A stretch of DNA of 14,688 bases, taken from assembly GCA_002501695.1 (NCBI GenBank), contig DANZ01000163.1, positions 1 through 14,688 of the forward strand, in the 5' to 3' direction. Below are positions 6,292 to 13,739 of the stretch, piece by piece. Numbering within the stretch: the stretch's first letter is position 1; every line of letters begins with the position of its first letter. The notes under the pieces are model-generated. The model saw nothing but the letters and a program-made list of their open reading frames with translations. It had not been told where the DNA came from and ran no database searches. A program made the position numbers and the translations under genes. This stretch comes from Methanolobus sp. UBA474. Its GTDB lineage: Archaea > Halobacteriota > Methanosarcinia > Methanosarcinales > Methanosarcinaceae.

Positions 6292-8004
6292 ATGCAGGAA
6301 TCGCTCATTAAAAAACGCTCCGTTGCCTACTTCTCCATGGAGATAGGTATTGAAGAACATATACACACTTATAGCGGCGGTCTTGGGATACTTGCAGGTG
6401 ACACCATACGCTCAGCAGCCGACCTCAAAGTCCCTATGATAGCAGTCACGCTGCTCTATCGCAAAGGCTATTTTCACCAGCGTCTTGAAGAGGACGGATG
6501 GCAGCAAGAAGAGCCTGCACCATGGGCTGTTGAGGAGTTCATGCAGGAGATGACACCCCGGGTCCGGGTCACTGTCCACGGGCGGACCGTACATCTACGG
6601 GCCTGGAAATACGAGGTACCCGGAATCAGCGGTTTCAGTGTGCCTGTAATTTTCCTTGACGCAGACCTTCCTGAGAATTCCCAATGGGACCGCACCCTTA
6701 CTGACTACCTATACGGCGGTGACGACTATTACCGGCTTTCTCAGGAGCTTATTCTCGGAGTTGGAGGTATAAGGATGCTCCGGGAGCTTGGCTACAACAG
6801 TATCCGCAGTTTCCATATGAACGAAGGCCATGCTGCTCTTCTGACCATGGAACTGCTTGACGAGGAAGCAAAAAATGCTGGCAGAAGCAGGCTTATAGAA
6901 GAAGATCACAAGGCAGTGCAGAGGAAGTGCGTGTTCACCACCCATACGATCGTACCTGCCGGTCACGACAGGTTCTCCCGGGAAATGGCGCAGACGGTCA
7001 TCGGACAGCGGGACGATTTCTTTAACCTGGAGGGAGTGCTCCATGATGGCAATACCCTCAACATGACCCGCCTGGCCTTAAACCTGAGCCGTTATGTCAA
7101 TGGCGTGGCAAAAAGACATGGTGAGGCTTCCAGACAATTGTTTGCCGGCTATACCATCAATTCCATCACCAACGGCGTTCACGCAGCCACATGGATATCA
7201 GAGCCTTTCAGGCAGCTCTTCGACCAATATATTTCCATGTGGCAGAGGGACAACTTCAGCCTTCGCTATGCACTCAACATCCCCAAACCGGAAGTATGGG
7301 ATGCTCATCTGCAGGCCAAAAGAAAACTGCTGGACTTTGTCAAGAGCGAGACCGGCACGATGCTGGATGAAAATGTGCTCACGATCGGTTTTGCACGACG
7401 GGCTGCCACATACAAGAGAGGGGACCTGCTGTTCCAGGATCTTGAGCGCCTGAAAAATATTGCTGCAAAAGCCGGCAGATTCCAGGTCATCTATGCAGGC
7501 AAAGCACATCCCCGGGATCAGGGAGGCAAGGAACTCATCCAGAAGGTATTTCAGGCAAAGGAGGTCCTGGCCGATGACATAAAGGTAGTGTACCTCGAAG
7601 ACTACAATATGACCCTGGGAGCCATGATCACAGCCGGAGTGGACATATGGCTGAATACACCCGAGCCGCCTATGGAGGCCTCCGGTACCAGCGGGATGAA
7701 AGCCTCCCTTAATGGCGTCCCGAATTTAAGCGTGCTTGACGGCTGGTGGATAGAGGGACACATCGAAGGGATCACTGGCTGGGCCATTGGCGACGGTGCT
7801 CCTGAGAACCCGCAGGACCGCAACCATTCCCGGGACGCAGCTTATCTCTATGACAAACTGGAAATGACCGTCCTTCCTCTCTACTACCGGGAACGCGACC
7901 GGTTCATCGATATAATGCGTTACTCCATAGCCATCAATGGCTCATTCTTCAACACACATAGGATGATGCAGGAATATGTGCTTAATGCCTACTTCTCCTG
8001 CTGA
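6292..8004 (+). CDS. glgP: Alpha-glucan (glycogen) phosphorylase, short GT35 type
   Basis: The 570-residue enzyme should release glucose 1-phosphate from glycogen using phosphate and pyridoxal phosphate. GT35 motifs appear in order: YSGGLGILAGD near the N-terminus, MNEGHAA (176-182), TTHTIVPAGHDRF (216-228), ITNGVHAATW, ATYKRG (372-377), GKAHPRDQGGKELIQ and MEASGTSGMKA with the PLP lysine K470. It lacks the extra N-terminal domain of the ~850-residue alpha-glucan phosphorylases. The frame is open further upstream into pfkB, but the ATG at 6292 is chosen because AGGAG (6281-6285) lies six bases before it and the protein homology begins there. With the upstream phosphofructokinase it makes a glycogen-to-glycolysis unit. 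A short hairpin with a T run (8109-8127) follows. Confidence 0.95.
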   Translation: MQESLIKKRSVAYFSMEIGIEEHIHTYSGGLGILAGDTIRSAADLKVPMIAVTLLYRKGYFHQRLEEDGWQQEEPAPWAVEEFMQEMTPRVRVTVHGRTVHLRAWKYEVPGISGFSVPVIFLDADLPENSQWDRTLTDYLYGGDDYYRLSQELILGVGGIRMLRELGYNSIRSFHMNEGHAALLTMELLDEEAKNAGRSRLIEEDHKAVQRKCVFTTHTIVPAGHDRFSREMAQTVIGQRDDFFNLEGVLHDGNTLNMTRLALNLSRYVNGVAKRHGEASRQLFAGYTINSITNGVHAATWISEPFRQLFDQYISMWQRDNFSLRYALNIPKPEVWDAHLQAKRKLLDFVKSETGTMLDENVLTIGFARRAATYKRGDLLFQDLERLKNIAAKAGRFQVIYAGKAHPRDQGGKELIQKVFQAKEVLADDIKVVYLEDYNMTLGAMITAGVDIWLNTPEPPMEASGTSGMKASLNGVPNLSVLDGWWIEGHIEGITGWAIGDGAPENPQDRNHSRDAAYLYDKLEMTVLPLYYRERDRFIDIMRYSIAINGSFFNTHRMMQEYVLNAYFSC

Positions 8005-8108
8005 CGGGTCTTCTGCCCGGAATTCCGGGTAAGGTCCACTGATAATTCATCCGTGAATGATAACAGGAGTTTCTTTCCCAGGAGCGCAATAATAAAAAAG
8101 ATATTAAT

Positions 8109-8127
8109 AAGACTAATAAGTCTTTTA
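8109..8127 (+). terminator. Possible terminator after glgP
   Basis: AAGACT (8109-8114) and AGTCTT (8119-8124) form a 6-bp stem with an AATA loop, followed by TT. The stem is weak and AT-rich, so this is tentative. Confidence 0.35.
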
Positions 8128-8143
8128 TGAACAGACATCCTGG

Positions 8144-8219
8144 TTTCAGTGATCATGCTGCGAGGACAGGTATTGTACAGCAGTGAATTTCCTACTGTCC
8201 TTGCACATGATCATTGAAA
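8144..8219. repeat. Long inverted repeat / 25-bp RNA hairpin between convergent genes
   Basis: The arm at 8144-8169 (beginning TTTCAGTGATCATG) pairs with 8195-8219 (ending CATGATCATTGAAA). By hand pairing there are 25 base pairs, two of them G-U type, with one bulged C (8158) and a loop of 25 bases (8170-8194). It lies between the end of glgP (+) and the end of an 87-residue protein gene (-). It could be a bidirectional terminator, a small structured RNA, or a miniature mobile element; nothing in the sequence decides between them. Confidence 0.7.
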
Positions 8220-8234
8220 TTATCCACTTGCGCT

Positions 8235-8498
8235 TTAATCTCTTAATACCTCAAGGATATCCTCAGCTTCCTCCTTTGATACGAAGACTCCTTCCTTATC
8301 GTCACCAACGTGCACTCCGTGATCAGTGAAGCTCATGTTTATGAACCCGAGTGTTGTCATTGTACCGAGTGTGTCGTCGCAGCCGATGCCTTCAAGTTCC
8401 ATAATTAAAATTGGAAGATAGTTCTTTGGAACAAATATCGCATCGCCGCTGGTGTCTGTAATAACAATACCGTTTTTGTCAACTGAAAAGCTGTTCAT
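8235..8498 (-). CDS. Unrecognised 87-residue acidic protein
   Basis: I do not recognise this protein. It begins MNSFSVDKNGIVITD, contains a hydrophobic stretch (FVPKNYLPILIMEL) that is too short and interrupted to be a clear membrane helix, and ends in an acidic amphipathic helix (SKEEAEDILEVLRD). It is probably a small soluble alpha/beta protein. The frame is open further upstream to 8618, but the ATG at 8498 is chosen because GGAG lies seven bases before it and the upstream extension reads through an AT-rich promoter-like region. A TATA-like element lies at 8581-8591 on the minus strand. It is convergent with glgP. Confidence 0.7.
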   Translation of the reverse strand: MNSFSVDKNGIVITDTSGDAIFVPKNYLPILIMELEGIGCDDTLGTMTTLGFINMSFTDHGVHVGDDKEGVFVSKEEAEDILEVLRD

Positions 8499-8580
8499 TA
8501 TAGTTCTCCGTTTTTTAGTAGATCTGGTGCATTGGATCCAGACTGCTACTCTATAGTGGTTTTCGAATAAGAAAGTAATG

Positions 8581-8591
8581 ATATAATATAA
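8581..8591 (-). promoter_or_regulatory. TATA-like element of the 87-residue protein gene
   Basis: Minus strand TTATATTATAT lies about 85 bases upstream of the ATG and predicts a leader of about 60 bases. Several overlapping registers are possible in this AT-rich stretch. Confidence 0.35.
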
Positions 8592-8771
8592 TTGTATAGC
8601 TGAAGAGCAGTGATCCATTGCCTTCTGTAAGCAAAAGTGTAGACTTCAATGTCAAAATCTTCCGGTAAAGGATCGTTGCAATCACTGAGAATATGATATG
8701 GGATTTCCCGTCGTTCAAAGCGCGGCACTTTGCGGAATGCCTGTAAAAAAATGCATGAAGGCTTGCCCTGT

Positions 8772-9356
8772 TCATTCCACTGGCTCGTATCTGAAACCAA
8801 ATCCAAGGTCCTTTAATGCCAGCAGGGCCATCAGCATCACACAGAAGATGAAGAACACGGATACAAAGCATGCAAAGTTATAGTAGAAGAAATCCACATC
8901 CGATATGTTCACATTCATGAACACAAAGATGCTAAGGGGCTCGTTATAGAGGGGATACAGATATGTCAGGCCGCCATCGGCTACATCGTCCAGCAGCAGG
9001 TGGGAAAGGAAGGCCGCTTCTGCGAATATGCCGATAGATGTCGCACGGGATATATTCCTGTAAATAAGGTATCCCAGCATTGCGGCAAGAGCAAAAGCCA
9101 CAACCCCGAACAGAAGCGAATGCGTGGGTATCGGGCCTATCATTGTGTGCTGCAGGTTCCCATGGAGGAAATAGTTCCACACGGCAGGCACGTCCGGGAA
9201 AAGGGAGCCTATGCTTCCCACGGTGAGCAATATGCCGATATGTCTGATGTCTCTCAGGCCGATCTCCTTCTTGAAAGAAGAACTAAAAACTGCAAACACT
9301 CCGGCCAGAGATATGCAGAACACGAAGAACATCAGGTGAAATACTGGATAGGGCAT
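8772..9356 (-). CDS. YdjM/DUF457-like integral membrane protein (predicted metal-dependent hydrolase)
   Basis: The 194-residue product is mostly hydrophobic, with membrane segments at about 6-24, 40-52, 79-99, 108-122 and 160-182. Family-type polar residues sit at the segment ends: H7, the GSLFPDVP motif with D55 (50-57), H70, THS (78-80), SHLLLDD with H119, D123 and D124, and YPLYNEPL (134-141). This His/Asp pattern is that of the LexA-regulated YdjM/DUF457 family, annotated as membrane-bound metal-dependent hydrolases; the true substrate is unknown. No ribosome site precedes the ATG, and the TATA box at 9379-9386 is about 27 bases upstream, so the mRNA is probably leaderless. Confidence 0.75.
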   Translation of the reverse strand: MPYPVFHLMFFVFCISLAGVFAVFSSSFKKEIGLRDIRHIGILLTVGSIGSLFPDVPAVWNYFLHGNLQHTMIGPIPTHSLLFGVVAFALAAMLGYLIYRNISRATSIGIFAEAAFLSHLLLDDVADGGLTYLYPLYNEPLSIFVFMNVNISDVDFFYYNFACFVSVFFIFCVMLMALLALKDLGFGFRYEPVE

Positions 9357-9378
9357 GAAATTAATATATTAATTTAAC

Positions 9379-9386
9379 TTATATAA
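9379..9386 (-). promoter_or_regulatory. TATA box giving a probable leaderless transcript
   Basis: TTATATAA sits inside the palindrome ACTTATATAAGT, about 27 bases before the ATG at 9356. Between them is a second palindrome, ATTAATATATTAAT. Transcription would start at or next to the start codon. Confidence 0.5.
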
Positions 9387-9412
9387 GTCTGGTGTTATCC
9401 TGGCCCAAGCTC

Positions 9413-10153
9413 TCAGAAAGTGCTTCTTGAGACAATTTCCATTATGGAGTCCCTGCAACTGCCCTCCACACGTATCACGGAGAATTTCGATTCCAGCATC
9501 CCGGCAAACTCCGGGCATAAGTTCGAAAGCGAAACCTTATCGTCAGCCCACCATATCCGCCTGTAATGGCTCAGGTACCCGAAATTGTTCCTGAAACGGT
9601 AGGGCTCTCTAACCTTCCCTATACCGGCAAGCCCTTCGGACATCAGTGGCAGCACCACCACATCATTCAGCCTCATACCCATAACGAAATTAAAGATATC
9701 CTCAGACCAGACATCAAGCACTGCATCGTCAAGCTCGGAAAGCTTTGAAATGATCATCTCCTTGATCTGCTCACGTCTCTCGAAGTTATCGAACTTATGC
9801 ATAGTGTCGTCAAAATGCCTTAATTCCTCATTGAAGCTCTTCAGCTTCCTGTTGAGGCTCTGCATTTTCCTTACCACTTCGGGGCGTTCGGAAGAAATGT
9901 CAAGACCCTTTGTGGCTTCCTCGAACTCCTTCTTGAACTTGTCATCAAACTCCCTGTACTGCTCCCCCAGATAGAAGTGCTTCTTATGATCGACAGGCGT
10001 GTCCCTCAGTTGCATGAGCTCCTGGCCGAACTGCTCCATAAGGTGCAGGTTCAGGTCAAGGGAAAGCACTCCTCTCTCAAAGCAATCCTTTTCCTGTTGC
10101 CCGCAGTATCCTGCGCGCACTATCCATACATTAGCCCTGTGTTCGTAAACCAT
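9413..10153 (-). CDS. Coiled-coil protein resembling the N-terminal reader domain of Mrr/McrB-type restriction proteins
   Basis: The 246-residue product is not confidently assignable to a named family. The first strand (NVWIVRAGYCGQQEKDCFERG, here 8-28 in two parts, VWIVRAG then a Gly-rich turn) and the segment 158-202 (NDVVVLPL, GIGKVREPYRF, HYRRIWW) look like the two halves of the PUA-like N-terminal domain seen in Mrr- and McrB-type restriction endonucleases (pattern VWxIRAG ... GDxVVxP ... GxIxGxYxY ... RxVxW). Between them, 35-145 is a highly charged helical region, probably a coiled coil, inserted where those proteins have a short linker. No nuclease or ATPase motif is present. The start ATG has only a weak GAGAG ribosome site. 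It is 56 bp upstream of the membrane protein gene on the same strand. Confidence 0.6.
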   Translation of the reverse strand: MVYEHRANVWIVRAGYCGQQEKDCFERGVLSLDLNLHLMEQFGQELMQLRDTPVDHKKHFYLGEQYREFDDKFKKEFEEATKGLDISSERPEVVRKMQSLNRKLKSFNEELRHFDDTMHKFDNFERREQIKEMIISKLSELDDAVLDVWSEDIFNFVMGMRLNDVVVLPLMSEGLAGIGKVREPYRFRNNFGYLSHYRRIWWADDKVSLSNLCPEFAGMLESKFSVIRVEGSCRDSIMEIVSRSTF

Positions 10154-10222
10154 ATTGTCTCTCGCTTAACGTGCAATTATTTAGCTGACAGCCATTTGCA
10201 GTTACAGGTAGATAATAGTTAG

Positions 10223-10230
10223 TTATATCT
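10223..10230 (+). promoter_or_regulatory. TATA-like element of the geranylgeranyl reductase operon
   Basis: TTATATCT lies about 120 bases upstream of the reductase start and predicts a leader of about 90 bases. The leader contains a small GC-rich hairpin at 10271-10290 (TGCAGGC / GCCTTGCA with one bulge). Confidence 0.35.
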
Positions 10231-10344
10231 AATAGAATGTGGTTTGTGATAAGCATAATGCATCGGAGCTTGCAGGCACTCCGCCTTGCACAAAGGTACA
10301 TTTGACCATTTCTGTGAACTCTCATTGAAAAAAGCGGACATATT

Positions 10345-11535
10345 ATGATGCCTGATGATTCGTATGACATAATAGTTGTTGGTGCCGGTCCGGCAGGTTC
10401 CACGGCAGCCATGTACGCAGCCCAAAGAGGAATGTCAGTGCTCCTCCTTGACAGGAAGAAAGACATCGGCACACCTCTCCAGTGCGGAGGCTTCCTGCCC
10501 CATTACGAGACCCTGCAGGAACTGGTTCCCAACGCAGATCTGCCTTTCACGCTTGAGGAAATACCTTCCGGCTGCATCCATGCCAGCACTTCCTATCAGC
10601 GTTTCATAGCTCCTGATGGCTACTCAAAGGGTTTCAACGTTAACGCCAACGCCATCGACCGAAGGCGCTTTGACAAGCATCTTGCAAGGCAGGCCGCAAA
10701 GGCCGGTGCCCACCTGCTTGTCGGGACCAATGTAACGGAAGTAAGAGGCACCGAACTCATGACAGACGGAGCCTTTGGCGAGTTCAGCGTTAAAGGCAAA
10801 GTCATTATCGGAGCCGACGGCCCGAACTCCATAGTCGCAAAAGCCAATAATCTGCTAAGAGGCGCCGATCCCATGGGCACAGGCACAGCATTCGAGTATG
10901 AGATCAGCGGTGTGGACGTGGATAGGGAATCCGTGGAAATGTACTTTGGAAAGGACTACGTGCCCGGCGGTTATGCATGGATCATCTCTCAGGGAGAGGA
11001 TACGGCCAATATAGGCGTAGGCATCCGTGAAGCCATGTTCGGCCGGGGAATGTGCGCAAGGGACTACCTGGATAAGTTCATGCACGAGCATCCTGTCGCA
11101 GGCAAAAGGCTTGAAGGCGCCTCTATATTATCCATTGTCGCCGGCCTCGTACCCGTGGGGGGCGCCCCGAAGATAACAGCCACATGTGACACGGTCATCG
11201 CAGGAGATGCCGCAGGGCACATCATCGCCACTAACGGAGGCGGCATATCCACTGCCATGGTCGGCGGCAAGCTGGCAGGTGAAACAGCCGCCGATCACCT
11301 GGAAAGCAGGTGCAGCCTTATCGAATATGACCGGCGCTGGAGGGAACAGATGGGGATGGAAATAAGGACCTCGGTCTATGCACGCAAGCTCATGGATAAG
11401 CTCATGTCCTCTGACAGGCTTATGAGTGCAGCTATCCGGCTCATCTCCCCGGAGCACATGAAGGCCATCCAGTGCGGACAGCTGCCCGACGCTGTAAAAA
11501 AGAGCCTGTTAAAACTTAATATAGGTCTTGACTGA
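10345..11535 (+). CDS. Geranylgeranyl reductase family FAD-dependent oxidoreductase
   Basis: The 396-residue product has an N-terminal FAD dinucleotide-binding fold, GAGPAGS at 13-19 and a conserved acidic end (LLLDRK), then the PLQCGGF segment with C47 typical of the geranylgeranyl reductase family, the second flavin motif IIGADGPNS and the late GDAAGHI motif. Such enzymes saturate the isoprenoid chains of archaeal membrane lipids or of prenyl quinone-like carriers. Which substrate applies cannot be told; methanogens often have several paralogues, and a role on lipid or methanophenazine side chains is inference. The start could be either of two adjacent ATGs (10345 or 10348). It is the first gene of a tight operon: the next start is two bases after its stop. 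Confidence 0.9.
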   Translation: MMPDDSYDIIVVGAGPAGSTAAMYAAQRGMSVLLLDRKKDIGTPLQCGGFLPHYETLQELVPNADLPFTLEEIPSGCIHASTSYQRFIAPDGYSKGFNVNANAIDRRRFDKHLARQAAKAGAHLLVGTNVTEVRGTELMTDGAFGEFSVKGKVIIGADGPNSIVAKANNLLRGADPMGTGTAFEYEISGVDVDRESVEMYFGKDYVPGGYAWIISQGEDTANIGVGIREAMFGRGMCARDYLDKFMHEHPVAGKRLEGASILSIVAGLVPVGGAPKITATCDTVIAGDAAGHIIATNGGGISTAMVGGKLAGETAADHLESRCSLIEYDRRWREQMGMEIRTSVYARKLMDKLMSSDRLMSAAIRLISPEHMKAIQCGQLPDAVKKSLLKLNIGLD

Positions 11536-11537
11536 AT

Positions 11538-11906
11538 ATGTATATCTTTGTTTACGGTTCACTCAAAAAAGGGTTCTCAAAACACGAACTTATGGAAGGC
11601 TCGCAGTTGATATGCAAGACCCGCACCAGGGAAAAGTTCGCCATGGTCGACCTGTATCACTTCCCGGGCGTTGCCAGAGAGCAGGTATCCCCCATATACG
11701 GGGAAGTGTATGAGATAGACGACGTACTGCTTGATAAGCTGGATAATTACGAAGGTGACTGGTACTGCAGGGAACAGGTGGAGGTGGAGGCAGGATTCAC
11801 AGCCTGGATGTATTTCCTTAAAGATATCCCTGGTAATGGAAAGAAGTACGGTATGATCAATGAAGGCTTCTGGACCGAGAGGCCGCTGGAGAATAAGCAT
11901 GTCTGA
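11538..11906 (+). CDS. Gamma-glutamylcyclotransferase (AIG2-like) family protein
   Basis: The 122-residue product begins with the family signature MYIFVYGSLKKG (1-12), where YGSL forms the substrate cavity, and has the conserved YEGDWYCRE region with E72 at the expected catalytic glutamate position. The AIG2/GGCT fold cyclises gamma-glutamyl amines or amino acids to 5-oxoproline; archaeal members are mostly of unknown substrate. The start follows the reductase stop by two bases and the end overlaps the radical SAM gene by eight bases, so the three genes are translationally coupled. The family assignment is firm, the substrate is not. Confidence 0.87.
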   Translation: MYIFVYGSLKKGFSKHELMEGSQLICKTRTREKFAMVDLYHFPGVAREQVSPIYGEVYEIDDVLLDKLDNYEGDWYCREQVEVEAGFTAWMYFLKDIPGNGKKYGMINEGFWTERPLENKHV

Positions 11907-12582
11907 TAATAATAAGCAGGATGACAAGCAGGCTGACCGGCCGGGTAACAGGACGGCTGACAGGCCGGATCACGGGAACGCAGGGAGCCGGTTCACCGGC
12001 GGGACCATAGGTTATGCAGCTCACGGGAACCTCTATCTTAACATAACCAACAGGTGCAGTGCAAAATGCAGTTTCTGCATCCGTGACCTTTGCGACGGTG
12101 TTTACGGCTACAATCTCTGGCTGTCAGCAGAACCCACCTATGAGGAGATCATTGACGAACTTAAGAACACGGACCTGTCAAGATATAAGGAGGTCGTGTT
12201 CACCGGCTTTGGCGAGCCTACATGCAGGTTTGATACCCTTCTTCAGGTAACCGCATGGCTCCGTGAAAAGGGTAAACGGGTGCGTCTTGATACCAACGGT
12301 CATGCCAAGCTCATGTACCCCGACAGAGATGTTGTCGCAGAGCTTAAAGCAGCAGGCATGAGGTCCGTTTCCATCAGCCTCAATGCCGAATCGAAGGAGA
12401 AATATGACCAGCTTTGCCGGCCAGCCTTCAGCGATGCGTACAATTCTCTCCTTGAGTTCGCAAAAGAGTCAGTAAAAGCAGGCATGAGAACCCAGATGAC
12501 AGTTGTGGGCGTGCCCGGGATAGATATAAGCGCATGTGAAAAGATAGCAGCCGGACTCGGAGCTACTTTTCGTGTAAGGTAA
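11899..12582 (+). CDS. TatD-linked-type radical SAM protein, C-terminus apparently shortened
   Basis: The 227-residue product has the radical SAM motif C53-x3-C57-x2-C60 (RCSAKCSFC), the family segment GYNLWL (70-75) and the GFGEPT motif (103-108). The sequence GNLYLNITNRC followed by SFCIRD is that of the TatD-linked radical SAM family; no TatD nuclease gene is nearby. Residues 1-40 are a hydrophilic tail (N, D, K, R, P rich) with an internal repeat, unusual for the family. The protein ends FRVR, where relatives, as I recall them, continue a few residues; the loss may be natural. The start is chosen at the ATG with GGAG seven bases upstream, overlapping the previous gene by eight bases; an in-frame ATG at 11860 has no such site. 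A 9-bp hairpin follows the stop. Confidence 0.85.
   Translation: MSDNNKQDDKQADRPGNRTADRPDHGNAGSRFTGGTIGYAAHGNLYLNITNRCSAKCSFCIRDLCDGVYGYNLWLSAEPTYEEIIDELKNTDLSRYKEVVFTGFGEPTCRFDTLLQVTAWLREKGKRVRLDTNGHAKLMYPDRDVVAELKAAGMRSVSISLNAESKEKYDQLCRPAFSDAYNSLLEFAKESVKAGMRTQMTVVGVPGIDISACEKIAAGLGATFRVR
11931..11968 (+). repeat. Short direct repeat within the radical SAM gene
   Basis: GGCTGACCGGCCGG (11931-11944) and GGCTGACAGGCCGG (11955-11968) differ by one base and are 24 bases apart, so they keep the reading frame and encode the repeated ADRP residues of the N-terminal tail. Confidence 0.6.
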
Positions 12583-12583
12583 A

Positions 12584-12609
12584 GTATCTAAAGACTATTT
12601 TTTAGATAC
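12584..12609. terminator. 9-bp inverted repeat directly after the radical SAM stop codon
   Basis: GTATCTAAA (12584-12592) and TTTAGATAC (12601-12609) pair perfectly around an 8-base loop that ends in a T run. It starts two bases after the operon's stop codon and is probably a terminator or mRNA-end hairpin, although it could also be the scar of an insertion given the shortened protein end. Confidence 0.5.
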
Positions 12610-12725
12610 TCACATCGACCTGCCTGAAGAAGCCTTTATTCTCTTATTGTGAATAATAGCCAGGGTACCTTTTTAAGGTCTATTGAAGGCACCTAGTGGA
12701 TCTAAACTTTAACTGACATAAAAAG

Positions 12726-13532
12726 TCATGGCAAGGGAAGCGTCTGATTGATATCGGAGACCGGTACAGCATCCTTCAGATAATGATCAACCAGTTCTTT
12801 TCCCCATTCAAGTGCTTCAGGATTGGAACACATCAAATGTTTGCTATCACATTCTCCGGTTTCCCTAAATGGAGTTATGACAAAGTCATAGTCATTGTAT
12901 CCAAAGGACAGGAAGTCCATTCTTTCAGGATAAATAAAAAAATGCATCAAACTGCTATTCAGCAGCATTTCAAAATCTGAGTAGTAGTTGCTTTTTAGTT
13001 TTATAAATAGGTTCTTAGACATAACTATATCCATCTTTGTCCCGTTTGCAATAAACCCTGTAAACATTTCTCCAAAACCCGGATATAAAAATGTAGTAAC
13101 TGCGCATAGATACTTTGATCTCGCACACGATTCATGATAGGTCTTATGGCCGTCATGTATTTCGGCAATGGATGGATTAATTATTCTGCATTTCCCTAAT
13201 GAATCTATTCTTTTTAAAAGATGGGATGGAATAAAATCAAGGTTACGGGTTCCCCAGTAATCAATGTCTAGATCAAAAAAATCGACTGTATTTAAAAGTG
13301 GGGTAATTTGATCAAGTATTAGTTTTCCAACAACTGTCAGTTCATAAGTATCGTCATAGTGATTAACAAGATAATGCTCTTCAAGAACTCTCACCTGAGG
13401 AAGCAATGATTGTCTATTAGTAGCAAGAGCTTTGAGAATATCTTCCATTTCCCTGGCCCCATCCTTTAGCAAAAGGAGAAAACCCTTTCTTTTCTCTGAC
13501 ATGAATAGAACATCAAGCAATGATTTTTTCAT
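12726..13532 (-). CDS. Winged-helix transcriptional regulator, FilR1/DUF1724 domain
   Basis: The product is 268 residues from the chosen start. Residues 1-85 form an ArsR-like winged helix (MKKSLLDVLF, SEKRKGFLLLLKDG, a recognition helix near NRQSLLPQVRVLEEHYLV, and the YELTVVGKLI wing). Residues 90-255 match the FilR1 (DUF1724) domain found almost only in methanogens, with HESCARSKY and the SFGYNDYDFVITPF segment. It probably binds DNA in response to an unknown small ligand; relatives control methanogenesis or filament formation. The ATG at 13532 is preferred because GTGGTG precedes it and relatives start MKK; the ATG at 13547 adds five residues and has no ribosome site. It faces the radical SAM operon end-to-end. 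Its own targets cannot be read from the sequence. Confidence 0.87.
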   Translation of the reverse strand: MKKSLLDVLFMSEKRKGFLLLLKDGAREMEDILKALATNRQSLLPQVRVLEEHYLVNHYDDTYELTVVGKLILDQITPLLNTVDFFDLDIDYWGTRNLDFIPSHLLKRIDSLGKCRIINPSIAEIHDGHKTYHESCARSKYLCAVTTFLYPGFGEMFTGFIANGTKMDIVMSKNLFIKLKSNYYSDFEMLLNSSLMHFFIYPERMDFLSFGYNDYDFVITPFRETGECDSKHLMCSNPEALEWGKELVDHYLKDAVPVSDINQTLPLP

Positions 13533-13739
13533 TTGCACCACATCCATTCAAAGATCATAATTTCGGATTATACTCAGTTGTCTTAAAAACCTATTAGTAT
13601 TTAAAGCGTAACTATTCAGCATACTGTAATCAGCCTATTGAAAAGGCACAATTAAAATGCACTCTGCATACGAATTCAAGTATCAACTTTTCATAAAGAG
13701 GGGTATTGATGGCGATCCTATCGGGTTAAATAGTTATAA

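Noticed and set aside
8546..8871. Two overlapping minus-strand frames of 86 and 106 codons between the 87-residue gene and the membrane protein gene
   Set aside because: Both overlap the end of the membrane protein gene out of frame, have no ribosome site, and show no recognisable motif; the 273-bp gap appears to be non-coding.
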